Assembly: GCF_020510445.1 (NCBI RefSeq)
Contig: NZ_JAHBAG010000001.1
Coordinates: 88,501-152,500 of the forward strand
Direction: 5' to 3'
From: Hydrogenophaga taeniospiralis
Lineage (GTDB): Bacteria > Pseudomonadota > Gammaproteobacteria > Burkholderiales > Burkholderiaceae_C
Length of the DNA: 64,000 bases
Each line of letters begins with the position of its first letter. Position 1 is the stretch's first letter. The notes under the pieces were generated by a model, which was given only the letters and a program-made list of their open reading frames with translations, made no database searches and had not been told where the DNA came from. Of the stretch, positions 28,966-37,272 are shown piece after piece. Both the position numbers and the translations under genes were made by a program.

Positions 28966-29022
28966 ATCAGAAGAGCTTCATCCGCGCGTCCAAAGGCTGA
29001 ACGGGTAACGCCGGGGGGGGGG
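28966..29022 (+). pseudogene. Degenerate scrap of an AraC-family gene 3' end
   Basis: The bases from about 28966 closely match the last helix-turn-helix codons of the AraC gene at 26.4-26.5 kb. They read DQKSFIRASKG then a TGA, against [12 protein letters not shown] in the intact gene, and then run into a ten-G tract. Only about 55 bases align. It sits at the left edge of the low-GC island. It may be a scar of duplication or of a lost regulator. The rest of 28900-29118 shows nothing else recognisable. Confidence 0.65.
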
Positions 29023-29118
29023 TGACGGGGCAGGGTAAGTCGGGAGATCGAAGTGATTTGGCACGTTGTAGTTCCTTTGCCGGGGGCAGCGAAGGTCGCA
29101 GAGCAAGATCGACCAAGA

Positions 29119-30534
29119 TCAGATCGATTGGTCTGGCTTAGACCGCATTGGGTGCCACTGGCCCCACTCGTACCACCCCATTCCACCCGTTCGCAACATA
29201 TTCGAGCCTGGAGATATTCCATCTGGCGTGCTCATGCCAAGAAGCACGAAGATCAACCGCTCCAACAAAATCGCCAGGTGCCACTCAGCAACCGCCACGA
29301 CATCGAGCGAGACGAAAGTGCTTCGCCCGTGTGCAAGCGCATGACGGACATCTCTCAATCCCCGCTCTTTTCCTGCACCCAGAATGGGCCAAAGGTCCGC
29401 ACAGCTCATCGCCGGATATACCCGAAAAAATGCACTGACCTTGTCCCGAACACTCGCACCACTGTTCACGGTCTTGATGAATCCTTCCAGGCGAGCTGAA
29501 ATCTCTGAGGCGTATTCGCCGTTTTCAGCGACCACAGTCGCGTTCAACTGCCCGAGAAGTTCCGCGATGGCGTTGTCTGTAACTGCAGGGCTTCGCAGCG
29601 TTTGGTCCCGTTTCCAAGCGGATTCGATCACCCGTTCCAGTGCGGAGAACATGAACAGAAAGCGATCACCGATCCTCGACTTGGTATGGGGATTGACTGC
29701 GACCAACACGTGGCGCACCAGCGAGCGAGTTTCCTCGCTGGTCTTCCCATACGCGTGTGCCAAGCCTGTAGCGCATTCCACGAAGACTTGGGGTTTAACA
29801 ACATATTTGCCGCGGTCCTCGCGCGCAGATGGCGTCACATTCGGATCAAGGGGATTAATCCACGTAGAAACAGTAGCTCCGTCTGTGTACGTCCAGCCGT
29901 GTAGGGTCACGGCTTGACGAAACAGAACCGACAGGACCTCAAGCGATCTCCTGAACTTTGCAACCACCAGGTCGATGTCGCTTGAAGCATCCGGCGGCAA
30001 AGCTGCTACCGCACAAAAACCAGCGACCACCGTCGCTCCTGGAATCTCCGCGTCTCGGTGGTAAACGGTCATCCAGTCCGACACGAATTTCGTCTCACCG
30101 AAATCCGGCAGATCCATCGAAAACAGCTCCGTCGATTGTGATCTGTCGCCAAAGTGAACAAAGTTGGACTCTGACCGCAGGTAGGAAATGGGGGCCAGAT
30201 GGAAGCGAATCTCCCTATTGGCATCCTGAGAGCGGCACTGCAGCGTCAGTCTCGAAACGTGGGATATATCAATAGCAGCCAGACCGATCAGGCCTTTCGG
30301 GGAAACTGGAAATTGGCGCCAGTGCACTCCATTCATGCTGATGGAAAAGGCGCCACTTTTCCCCATCAACGTGCACGGATTGCTTGGGGGTTCTCCAGTA
30401 AGGTGCCGTGAGGGCACCGCCAAGTAGATCGACGCTTTTTGGCCACCTACGTGCGGCAGTTGGACTTCGCAGTAGGCGGGAAGCGTGACCCCGTCGGAAC
30501 CTATCAACTCAGCATCGAAATCGAACTTCATCAT
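29119..30534 (-). CDS. HEPN-domain protein, ApeA-like, candidate phage-defence RNase
   Basis: A 471-residue protein not assigned with certainty. The C-terminal third looks like a HEPN domain: helix RFLFMFSALERVIESAWKRD (about 291-310) and the Rx4H motif RHALAH (R397, H402), followed by a long helix AVAEWHLAILLERLIFVLLG. This pairing is that of the ApeA-like HEPN group, whose founder is an abortive phage-defence protein. The N-terminal 250 residues are beta-rich and may be a sensor. Base composition is visibly lower in GC than all neighbours and codon use differs, suggesting transfer. It stands alone, with no methylase, antitoxin or partner gene. ATGATG gives two possible starts (30534 or 30531). 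Function is inference. Confidence 0.72.
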   Translation of the reverse strand: MMKFDFDAELIGSDGVTLPAYCEVQLPHVGGQKASIYLAVPSRHLTGEPPSNPCTLMGKSGAFSISMNGVHWRQFPVSPKGLIGLAAIDISHVSRLTLQCRSQDANREIRFHLAPISYLRSESNFVHFGDRSQSTELFSMDLPDFGETKFVSDWMTVYHRDAEIPGATVVAGFCAVAALPPDASSDIDLVVAKFRRSLEVLSVLFRQAVTLHGWTYTDGATVSTWINPLDPNVTPSAREDRGKYVVKPQVFVECATGLAHAYGKTSEETRSLVRHVLVAVNPHTKSRIGDRFLFMFSALERVIESAWKRDQTLRSPAVTDNAIAELLGQLNATVVAENGEYASEISARLEGFIKTVNSGASVRDKVSAFFRVYPAMSCADLWPILGAGKERGLRDVRHALAHGRSTFVSLDVVAVAEWHLAILLERLIFVLLGMSTPDGISPGSNMLRTGGMGWYEWGQWHPMRSKPDQSI

Positions 30535-30624
30535 TCCTGGCCTTAGCTTAGAACTGGTACTGCCTCGTATGTCGCGTGCTAGCCAACCGGCGCTCTCAGA
30601 TAGATGACAGCAGAGACAGTCTCC

Positions 30625-31533
30625 TCAACGCCCCGCAGGCAGAACGTCCACCCCGCTGCCCGAAGGCCCCGGAATCCCCCGCCCCTCCACATTCGGTGAC
30701 GTCACCGGCGAGCCATTGACCCACGGTCTCTCTGGCGCCGCTGCGGGCGCAGCCGCTGGCTTCGGTGCGGCGGGCGGTGTCATCGGCGCAGGCGCGGGAG
30801 CGGGCGCCGCTTTCCCAAGCCCCAGCTGGTTCACCAGGCTCTGCACCGCCGCATCCACCTGCACTTTCAGCGACTCGCGCGCAGCAGCGGCGTTGTCGTC
30901 GTTCAGGCGCGGGCCGATCAGCAGCGCGGGCGCGGGCACGCGCTGGGCCGTGGAGACGGTGGCCTCGCCGAGCACGGCGCCGAAGGTGCTGGGCACCAGC
31001 AGGTCGACGCGCAGCGAGGCGTGGGCTACCGACTCGGTGCCCAGGCGCACGATGCTGCGCTGCGCGATGCCCAGACCGAAGAAGCCTTCGCGGGTGGCCC
31101 AGATGCTGTCGGCCGACGGCGCGCCCGAGATGAGCAGCACATGGTCGGTCGGCGTCTTGAGTTCCTTCAGTTCCTTGAGCGCTTCCTCGCGGCGGGTGGC
31201 GGTGATGGTGGCACGCTGCACGCTGGAGAAACGCCCGGAAGCCTTGAGCAGTTCGACGGTGCGGTTTTCGAGCTGCTCCTTGTAGCCCCAGTCGGGCACG
31301 AAGGCTTCGCCCAGCTCGTTGTTGAACAAGGTGGTGCCGCGCCAGGAGAGGCGCAGCGTAGTGCCGATGGTGCTGATGACGGTGATCGACTTGCCCCGCA
31401 GGCGCGCCTGCACGCTGGTGGTTTCGACGGTGGAACAGGCGGTGAGGCCGAGGCCGGCGAGCGGCAGGATGGGCCAGAGTGGCAGGGCGGCGCTGAGGCC
31501 CAGGAGTTGGCGGCGGGTGAAGTGGATAGGCAT
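30625..31533 (-). CDS. Hypothetical lipoprotein with Pro/Ala-rich tail
   Basis: A 302-residue exported protein. The N-terminus MPIHFTRRQLLGLSAALPLW has a twin-arginine-like RRQLLG, then a hydrophobic stretch ending in the lipobox LTAC (Cys about residue 33), so it should be an anchored lipoprotein. The middle 180 residues (STVETTSVQARLRGKSITVI onward) match no family I can name; a short TATRREEALKELKEL helix is visible. From about residue 240 it becomes a low-complexity tail of Ala and Pro. It is downstream of the low-GC island and converges with nothing. Function unknown. Confidence 0.75.
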   Translation of the reverse strand: MPIHFTRRQLLGLSAALPLWPILPLAGLGLTACSTVETTSVQARLRGKSITVISTIGTTLRLSWRGTTLFNNELGEAFVPDWGYKEQLENRTVELLKASGRFSSVQRATITATRREEALKELKELKTPTDHVLLISGAPSADSIWATREGFFGLGIAQRSIVRLGTESVAHASLRVDLLVPSTFGAVLGEATVSTAQRVPAPALLIGPRLNDDNAAAARESLKVQVDAAVQSLVNQLGLGKAAPAPAPAPMTPPAAPKPAAAPAAAPERPWVNGSPVTSPNVEGRGIPGPSGSGVDVLPAGR

Positions 31534-31542
31534 GGGGCGTTT

Positions 31543-32199
31543 TTACCGCAGTGCGGGCAAGGCCCGCGCCAGCTCGTCCATGTGGCGAAACACCCGCGCC
31601 ACGGGCAGGCCGTCGAACGCGCGGCCGTGGCCGTGCTGGCAGTAGCCCCAGACGGTGGCGCCGGCGGCCAGGCCGGCCTGGGCGCCGGTGGCGGTGTCTT
31701 CGATCACCAGGCATCGCGACGGGTCGGCGCCCAGGTGGGCGGCGGCGGCCAGGTAGACATCGGGCGCGGGCTTGGAGCGTGGCATGTCGTGGCCGCTGAA
31801 GATGCGGTCTTCGAAGTACGGCGCCATGCCGGCCATGCCGATCTGCATCACGACCTTGGGCCGGTCGGCGCCGGAGGCGCAGGCGATGCGGCCTTTGGCG
31901 TGCGCATGCGCGGCGATGACCGCGTCGAGCGCACCGGCCACGGTCTGCAGCTCGGCGCGCAGGCGCTGATCGCGCCGCGCATAGAAGGCGCGCATCCAGT
32001 CGTCGGTGAGCGGTCGGCCGGTCTCAGCCTCGATGCGCTCGCGCTCGTCGCGCACGGCCTTGCCGATGAAGATGCGTTCGCACTCCGGCTGGCTGAGCGC
32101 CCAGCCGGCCTCGTTGAGCATCTGGCGCAACACGCCGTTGGTGATGGGCTCGCTGTCCACCAACACGCCGTCGCAATCGAAAAGAACCGCTTCGAACAT
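31543..32199 (-). CDS. HAD superfamily hydrolase, subfamily IA
   Basis: Phosphatase of 218 residues of the beta-phosphoglucomutase/GmhB-like HAD IA group. Motif I is FDCDGVLVDSEP with the nucleophile and acid/base Asp, motif II is IACASGAD, motif III Lys is in RSKPAPDVYL, and motif IV is CLVIEDTATGAQAG. The cap insertion between motif I and II is helical, as in sugar-phosphate phosphatases. Start 32199 follows the YchJ-like gene stop by 6 bases. Substrate unknown. Confidence 0.9.
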   Translation of the reverse strand: MFEAVLFDCDGVLVDSEPITNGVLRQMLNEAGWALSQPECERIFIGKAVRDERERIEAETGRPLTDDWMRAFYARRDQRLRAELQTVAGALDAVIAAHAHAKGRIACASGADRPKVVMQIGMAGMAPYFEDRIFSGHDMPRSKPAPDVYLAAAAHLGADPSRCLVIEDTATGAQAGLAAGATVWGYCQHGHGRAFDGLPVARVFRHMDELARALPALR

Positions 32200-32204
32200 C
32201 GCAC

Positions 32205-32609
32205 TCACTTCAGATCTCCATCCACATAAAACCAGCGCCCAGCCTCGCGCACGAAGCGGCTGCGCTCGTGCAGGCGCTGCCCACGGCCTGCCACGCGCGA
32301 GCGGGCGACGAACTCGACCTCGGCGTGGTCGGCGTCGATCACGCGGTGCGATCGCACGTCCAGCCCCAGCCATTTCACGCCCTCTTCCAGCGTCAGGTCG
32401 GCCGGGCGGGTGCTGGCGTGCCAACTGGCGGCGAGGTGGTCCACACGCCCCAGCACGAAGGCGCTGTAGCGCGAGCGCATGAGGCTTTCGGCGTCGGGCG
32501 CCGGGGTGTCGTGGTCGATGTAGCGCCCGCAGCAGGCGTCGAACGCGCAGGCTTTGCCCCGCGCGTCGGTCCGGCCACAGGGGCAGGCGCTCACAGGCAC
32601 TCTGCTCAT
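32205..32609 (-). CDS. YchJ-like family protein (SEC-C type cysteine motif)
   Basis: A 134-residue protein with the N-terminal zinc-binding cysteines CPCGR...CCGRYID and the YchJ core LMRSRYSAFVLGRVDHLAAS and VKWLGLDVRSHRVIDADHAE. YchJ/UPF0225 proteins are of unknown function with a cystatin-like fold. Its start overlaps the stop of the rhodanese gene (ATGA), and its stop precedes the HAD gene by 6 bases, so the three form an operon. Confidence 0.88.
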   Translation of the reverse strand: MSRVPVSACPCGRTDARGKACAFDACCGRYIDHDTPAPDAESLMRSRYSAFVLGRVDHLAASWHASTRPADLTLEEGVKWLGLDVRSHRVIDADHAEVEFVARSRVAGRGQRLHERSRFVREAGRWFYVDGDLK

Positions 32610-33040
32610 GCGGGCTTGCGCGCCGCGTGCCGGGCCTTGTGGGCTTCGAGCGTTTCGGTGGGGGCGCCCTGCTTCACCCACTCGGTGAAGCCGCCGTCGA
32701 TGTGGGCCACGTTGTCCATGCCCATGTCTTTCAGCGCCTTGGTGGCCAGCGCGCTGCGCCAGCCCGCGCCGCAGAACAGCACAAATTCTTTGCTTTCATC
32801 GCCGAACACGGGCTTGAAATACGGCGACGCCGGGTCCACCCAGAACTCCAGCATGCCGCGCGGCGCGTGCACCGCGCCCGGTGCCGTGCCTTCGCGCTCG
32901 AGCTCGCGCACGTCGCGGATGTCCACCAGCTGCAGCGTCGGGTCGCGCTCCAGCCGTTCGCGCACCTGGGCCACGCTGTAGGTGGTGATCTGCGCCGTGG
33001 CTTCGTCCACGAGCGCGCGGAATCCTTTGGTGATGGGCAT
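32606..33040 (-). CDS. Rhodanese-like domain protein
   Basis: Single rhodanese domain, 144 residues. It has LQLVDIRDVRELEREG, the loop VLFCGAGWRSALA with the active-site Cys, and the C-terminal DNVAHIDGGFTEWVKQG. The Cys loop GAGWR has the six-residue size of sulfurtransferase rhodaneses. Start 33040 follows GGAG. The stop overlaps the YchJ-like start. It probably carries out sulfur transfer, partner unknown. Confidence 0.9.
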   Translation of the reverse strand: MPITKGFRALVDEATAQITTYSVAQVRERLERDPTLQLVDIRDVRELEREGTAPGAVHAPRGMLEFWVDPASPYFKPVFGDESKEFVLFCGAGWRSALATKALKDMGMDNVAHIDGGFTEWVKQGAPTETLEAHKARHAARKPA

Positions 33041-33211
33041 GGGTGTGGTCTCCTGTGTCTTCCGTCTGGCGGCCATTATCCGTGCGCCACCGGCCCGGCC
33101 CGCCGCCCCATACGCCAGATTCCATGAGCGCGCACGGGCAGGGCTTTTGCGCGGCGGTGTTCAATAGCGGCTCTGTCACCCACCCTGCCCCGCCACCCAC
33201 AAGGACCTGCC

Positions 33212-33916
33212 GTGAACGCTCTGTCTGCCTTCCCCATCACCCAGAAATGGCCCGCGCAATTCCCCGATCGCCTGCAACTGTATTCACTGCCCACGCCCAA
33301 CGGCGTGAAGGTGTCCATCATGCTGGAGGAAACCGGCCTGCCTTATGAGCCACACCTGGTGAGCTTCGACACCAACGACCAGATGTCGCCGGCCTTCCTC
33401 TCGCTCAACCCCAACAACAAGATCCCCGCGATCCTCGACCCCAAGGGACCGGGCGGCCGGCCGCTGGCGCTGTTCGAATCGGGCGCGATCCTGATCTACC
33501 TGGCCGAGAAGACCGACCGGTTCCTGCCGCAGGACCCCGCCGCGCGCTACGAGACCCTGCAGTGGCTGATGTTCCAGATGGGCGGGGTGGGGCCCATGTT
33601 TGGCCAGCTCGGCTTCTTCCACAAGTTTGCCGGCGCCGCCTACGAAGACAAGCGTCCCCGCGACCGCTACGTGGCCGAAAGCCGGCGCCTGCTCGGCGTG
33701 CTGAACCAGCGCATGGCCGGGCGCCACTGGATCATGGGCGATGCCTACACCATCGCCGACATCGCCATCTGGCCCTGGGTGCGCAACCTGGTCGGCTACT
33801 ACGGCGCGGGCGAGCTGGTGGGTTTCAAGGACTTCCCGGAACTCGCGCGCGTGCTCGCGGCCTTCGAAGCCCGCCCGGCGGTGCAACGCGGACTCACCAT
33901 CCCCGCACGGGGCTGA
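33212..33916 (+). CDS. Glutathione S-transferase, Ure2/YfcG-like
   Basis: A 234-residue GST with the nu-class N-terminus LYSLPTPNGVKVSIMLEETG (Thr-Pro-Asn activating region as in YfcG), the cis-Pro NNKIPAILDP, and the ES contact FESGAILIYLAEK. The C-terminal IADIAIWPWVRNL matches YfcG, a disulfide reductase. It is divergent from the rhodanese operon. Its 3' end overlaps the reading frame of a trkH remnant on the other strand. Confidence 0.9.
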   Translation: MNALSAFPITQKWPAQFPDRLQLYSLPTPNGVKVSIMLEETGLPYEPHLVSFDTNDQMSPAFLSLNPNNKIPAILDPKGPGGRPLALFESGAILIYLAEKTDRFLPQDPAARYETLQWLMFQMGGVGPMFGQLGFFHKFAGAAYEDKRPRDRYVAESRRLLGVLNQRMAGRHWIMGDAYTIADIAIWPWVRNLVGYYGAGELVGFKDFPELARVLAAFEARPAVQRGLTIPARG

Positions 33917-34070
33917 GGCAAGGCCGCGTCTGCTTCCGCCAGAAACCGGGCGTGAACAGGACCAGGAAAGACAACATCTCCAGCCGGCCCAGCAGCATGG
34001 CCAGGGCGCACACCCAGGTCTGGAAATCGCTCAGGCCGATGGTGGTGCCGGCAGGCGGCGCGGGGGGCGC
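33894..34070 (-). pseudogene. trkH: 3' remnant of a trkH potassium-transporter gene
   Basis: The minus strand reads 58 codons ending at a TGA (33894-33896). The part GLSDFQTWVCALAMLLGRLE and then VLFTPGFWRK is the last membrane helix and C-terminus of TrkH/KtrB-type potassium channels. Nothing of the first 400 or so residues is present; it starts directly after the acyl-CoA dehydrogenase stop and stays in the same frame as that gene. It is a gene scrap left by deletion or rearrangement, not an active transporter. Confidence 0.7.
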
Positions 34071-35198
34071 TCAGAGCGCTCGCTGAATGATGATCTTTTG
34101 AACGTCCGAGGTGCCTTCGTAGATCTGGCACACGCGCACGTCGCGCCAGATGCGCTCCAGCGGAAAGTCGTTCACGTAGCCGTAGCCGCCCAGGGTCTGG
34201 ATGGCGGCGGAGCAGACCTGCTCTGCCGTCTCGCTGGCGAAGAGCTTGGCCATGGCGGCTTCCTTCAGGCAGGGCTGGCCGGCATCGCGCAGGGCGGCGG
34301 CGTGCCAGATCAGTTGGCGCGCGGCTTCGAGCTTCGTGGCGCAGTCGGCCAGGCGGAAACCCACGGCCTGGTGGTTGAAGATGGCGGTGCCAAAGCTCTG
34401 GCGCTCCTTGGCGTAGGCGATCGCCACCTCCAGCGCGCTGCGCGCCATGCCCACGCTCTGCGCCGCGATGCCGATGCGCCCGCCCTCGAGCGCGGAGAGC
34501 GCGATCTTGTAGCCCTCGCCTTCCTGGCCGATCAGGTTCTCGGCCGGGATGCGGCAGTTGTCGAAGTTGATCTGCGCGGTGTCGCTGCTGTGCTGGCCCA
34601 CCTTGTCTTCCAGCCGCGCGACCACGTAGCCCGGGTTGTCGGTGGGCACCATGAAGGCGCTCATGCCCTTCTTGCCCGCGCCCTTGTCGGTCACGGCGAT
34701 CACCACCGCGGCCTGTCCGTTCTTGCCCGAGGTGATGAACTGCTTGACGCCGTTGATGACGTACTCGTCGCCCTCGCGCACCGCCGTGGTCCGCAGGCCG
34801 GAGGCGTCGGAGCCCACGTGCGGCTCGGTCAGACAGAAGGCGCCCAGGATATCGCCGCGCGCCGCCGGCACCAGCCACTGCCGCTGCTGCGCCGGTGTTC
34901 CGTACTTCATGAGGATGGCGTTGTAGGGGCAGTTGGTCACGCTGATGGCGGTGCTGGTGCCGCCGTCGCCGGCCGCGATCTCTTCCAGCACCAGCGCCAG
35001 CGTCAGGTAGTCCAGCCCCGCGCCGCCCAGTTCTTCGGGCACGCAGATGCCATACGCCCCCAGCTCGGCCAGGCCCCGGTGCGCCGCTGCGGGAAACAGG
35101 TGCTCCTTGTCCCACTGCGCGGCGTTGGGCCAGAGCTGTTCCTGGGCAAAGGCGCGCACGGCGTCGCGGATCATCACGTGGTCTTGGGTCAGCAGCAT
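34071..35198 (-). CDS. Acyl-CoA dehydrogenase (short/branched-chain type)
   Basis: FAD enzyme of 375 residues. Segments: FCLTEPHVGSDASGLRTTA and FITSGKNGQAAVV around the flavin, and the C-terminal catalytic-base motif CQIYEGTSDVQKIIIQRAL with Glu in the usual YEGT position of short- and short/branched-chain enzymes. It is therefore distinct from the isovaleryl-CoA dehydrogenase in the same run. It probably acts on butyryl- or 2-methylbutyryl-CoA. It is the last gene of the run, 35 bases after the SDR gene. Confidence 0.9.
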   Translation of the reverse strand: MLLTQDHVMIRDAVRAFAQEQLWPNAAQWDKEHLFPAAAHRGLAELGAYGICVPEELGGAGLDYLTLALVLEEIAAGDGGTSTAISVTNCPYNAILMKYGTPAQQRQWLVPAARGDILGAFCLTEPHVGSDASGLRTTAVREGDEYVINGVKQFITSGKNGQAAVVIAVTDKGAGKKGMSAFMVPTDNPGYVVARLEDKVGQHSSDTAQINFDNCRIPAENLIGQEGEGYKIALSALEGGRIGIAAQSVGMARSALEVAIAYAKERQSFGTAIFNHQAVGFRLADCATKLEAARQLIWHAAALRDAGQPCLKEAAMAKLFASETAEQVCSAAIQTLGGYGYVNDFPLERIWRDVRVCQIYEGTSDVQKIIIQRAL

Positions 35199-35233
35199 CG
35201 GGTTTCTTTCGTTGTGAATCGGGTCCGGCCGGC

Positions 35234-35902
35234 TCACCAGTGGTCGGCGCGCCGGCCATCGTGGTGGATCAGGCGGCCGTTGTCTTCGGGGCCCACGCTG
35301 GCCAGCACCGCGCGCAGGCCGCGCACGCTGGCCTCCACGCTCAGCGGCGCACCGCCGCCGCCCATGTCGGTCTGCACCCAGCCCGGGTCCAGCGCCACCA
35401 GGCGGGCCTGCGGGTAATCGAATCGCGCGCTGCTCACGGCCATGTTCAGCGCCGCCTTGCTCACGCGGTACAGCCACGAGCCGCTGCCCGGTACGCTGCC
35501 GATCTGGCTCATGGCACTCGACAGGGCGCCGAACACCCCCCGAGCGTCTTCCACCATGGGCAGCACCTGCGGGATCACCTGCATGGCGCCCAGCACGTTG
35601 GTGTGCATCACCTCGTCGAAAGCCTGCTGCGTGGGCGGCGAGGTGGCGCCGGCGCGGTGGATGATGCCGGCCACATACAGCGCCACATCCAGCTTCTCGC
35701 CATCGAGTTGCCAGGACAACGCGCTCACGCTCGCGGGCTGCGCCACGTCCAGCCGCAGCGCCTCGGCATCGAGTGCCCGCAGTTGCTCCAGCCCAGCGTC
35801 GTCGCGCGCGGTGGCGATGACGCGGTCGCCCGCCTCGATGTACTGCCGCACGAACTCAAGGCCGATGCCACGCGAGGCGCCGATGACGAGAACTGTGCTC
35901 AT
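35234..35902 (-). CDS. Short-chain dehydrogenase/reductase
   Basis: A 222-residue SDR with the NAD(P) motif VLVIGASRGIGLEF, an NxxG-like LYVAGIIHRAG, the catalytic Ser region FGALSSAMSQIGSV and the YRVSKAALN motif (Tyr-x3-Lys). The C-terminus is short. The family resembles the C-factor-like SDRs. It lies between the acyl-CoA dehydrogenase and the thiolase, so it may serve beta-oxidation or branched-chain catabolism; the substrate is unknown. Confidence 0.88.
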   Translation of the reverse strand: MSTVLVIGASRGIGLEFVRQYIEAGDRVIATARDDAGLEQLRALDAEALRLDVAQPASVSALSWQLDGEKLDVALYVAGIIHRAGATSPPTQQAFDEVMHTNVLGAMQVIPQVLPMVEDARGVFGALSSAMSQIGSVPGSGSWLYRVSKAALNMAVSSARFDYPQARLVALDPGWVQTDMGGGGAPLSVEASVRGLRAVLASVGPEDNGRLIHHDGRRADHW

Positions 35903-35957
35903 GACGTTCAGGCGTTCCTACAAAAAATCGACGAAGCGCGCGGTGCCGACCCAGGCC

Positions 35958-36028
35958 ACCGCGGAACCGGCTCTGCCGGGCCGCCAGCGGCGCTCCCTTG
36001 AGGGGGACGCGCGCAGCGCGACGGGGTG
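35958..36028 (+). repeat. GC-rich interspersed repeat, family B, copy 1
   Basis: Shares ACCGCGGAACCGGCTCTGCC with the copies at 45.8, 49.7 and 53.7 kb, then a CCCTTGAGGGGG stem and a GCGCGCAGCGC-type stem. It lies between the SDR start and the thiolase stop (36060). Confidence 0.75.
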
Positions 36029-36059
36029 ATCACGGACTGCGGCGCGGGGGTGTTTCATG

Positions 36060-37253
36060 TCACACAAGCTCTATCGCCATCGCCGTCGCCTCACCGCCGC
36101 CGATGCACAAGGTGGCCACGCCCTTCTTGCCGCCGTGCGCCTTCAGCGCGTGCAGCAGCGTAACCACGATGCGGGCGCCGGAGGCGCCGATGGGGTGGCC
36201 CAGGGCGCAGGCGCCGCCGTTGACGTTGACCTTCTCGTGCGGGATGGACAGCTCGGTCATCAGCGCCATGGGCACGACGGCAAAGGCTTCGTTGATCTCC
36301 CACAGGTCCACCTCGCCCACGGCCCAGCCGGTCTTGGCCAGCAGTTTCTGCGTGGCGCCCACAGGGGCGGTGGCGAACCAGTTGGGTTCTTGCGCGTGGG
36401 TGGCGTGCGCCACGATGCGCGCCAGCGGCTTGCAGCCCAGCCGGGTGGCGGTGGACTGGCGCATCAGCACCAGCGCGGCCGCGCCGTCGTTGATGGACGA
36501 GCTGCTGGCGGCGGTGATGGTGCCGTCTTTCTTGAACGCGGGTTTGAGGCTGGTGAGCTTGTCGAGCTTGACCCGGCCCGGGCCTTCGTCGATGCCGACC
36601 ACGCGCTCGCCGCTGCGGTCTTTCACCGTGACGGCCGCGATCTCGGTGGCGAAGGCGCCGTTCTCGATCGCGGCCTTGGCGCGCGTGACCGAGGCAATGG
36701 CGAACGCATCCTGCTGCTCGCGCGTGAAGCTGTATTTGGCGGCGCAGTCTTCGCCGAAGGTGCCCATGGAACGGCCGGGTTCGTAGGCGTCTTCCAGGCC
36801 GTCGAGCATCATGTGGTCGTAGATCTTGTCGTGGCCCATGCGGTAGCCGCCGCGGCCCTTGAGCATGAGGTAGGGCGCGTTGGTCATGCTCTCCATGCCG
36901 CCCGAGACCATCACGGTGGCGCTGCCGGCCAGCAGCATGTCGTGCGCGAGCATGGTGGCCTTCATGCCCGAGCCGCACATCTTGGACAGCGTCACCGCGC
37001 CGGCCGAGAGTGGCAGCCCGCCCTTGAGCGCGGCCTGGCGCGCGGGCGCCTGGCCCTGGCCGGCCATCAGGCAGTTGCCGAACAGCACCTCGTCGACCAG
37101 CGCGGCGTCCACCCCGGCGCGCGCCACGGCGGCCTTGATGGCCACGCCGCCGAGGTCGTGCGCGGCGAGGCTGGCGAAATCGCTCTGGAAGCTGCCCATG
37201 GGGGTGCGGGCGGCGCCGACGATGACGACGGGATCGGGGTTGGTAGTGGTCAT
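36060..37253 (-). CDS. Acetyl-CoA C-acyltransferase (thiolase)
   Basis: A 397-residue thiolase. The acyl-accepting Cys is in LSKMCGSGMKATM, the His in EINEAFAVVPMAL region (NEAF), and the C-terminal motif GGACALGHPIGASGARI with its catalytic GHP, followed by CIGGGEATAM. Biosynthetic/acetoacetyl-type thiolase is favoured by length and by GGGEA, but it may also work on branched products such as 2-methylacetoacetyl-CoA. It is followed by the SDR and preceded by AceK in the catabolic run. Confidence 0.92.
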   Translation of the reverse strand: MTTTNPDPVVIVGAARTPMGSFQSDFASLAAHDLGGVAIKAAVARAGVDAALVDEVLFGNCLMAGQGQAPARQAALKGGLPLSAGAVTLSKMCGSGMKATMLAHDMLLAGSATVMVSGGMESMTNAPYLMLKGRGGYRMGHDKIYDHMMLDGLEDAYEPGRSMGTFGEDCAAKYSFTREQQDAFAIASVTRAKAAIENGAFATEIAAVTVKDRSGERVVGIDEGPGRVKLDKLTSLKPAFKKDGTITAASSSSINDGAAALVLMRQSTATRLGCKPLARIVAHATHAQEPNWFATAPVGATQKLLAKTGWAVGEVDLWEINEAFAVVPMALMTELSIPHEKVNVNGGACALGHPIGASGARIVVTLLHALKAHGGKKGVATLCIGGGEATAMAIELV

Positions 37254-37272
37254 GAGAATCTCCTTTGAAAAG

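Noticed and set aside
29013..29022. Ten-G run, a possible phase-variable tract
   Set aside because: It lies in a dead gene scrap with no intact frame or promoter to switch.
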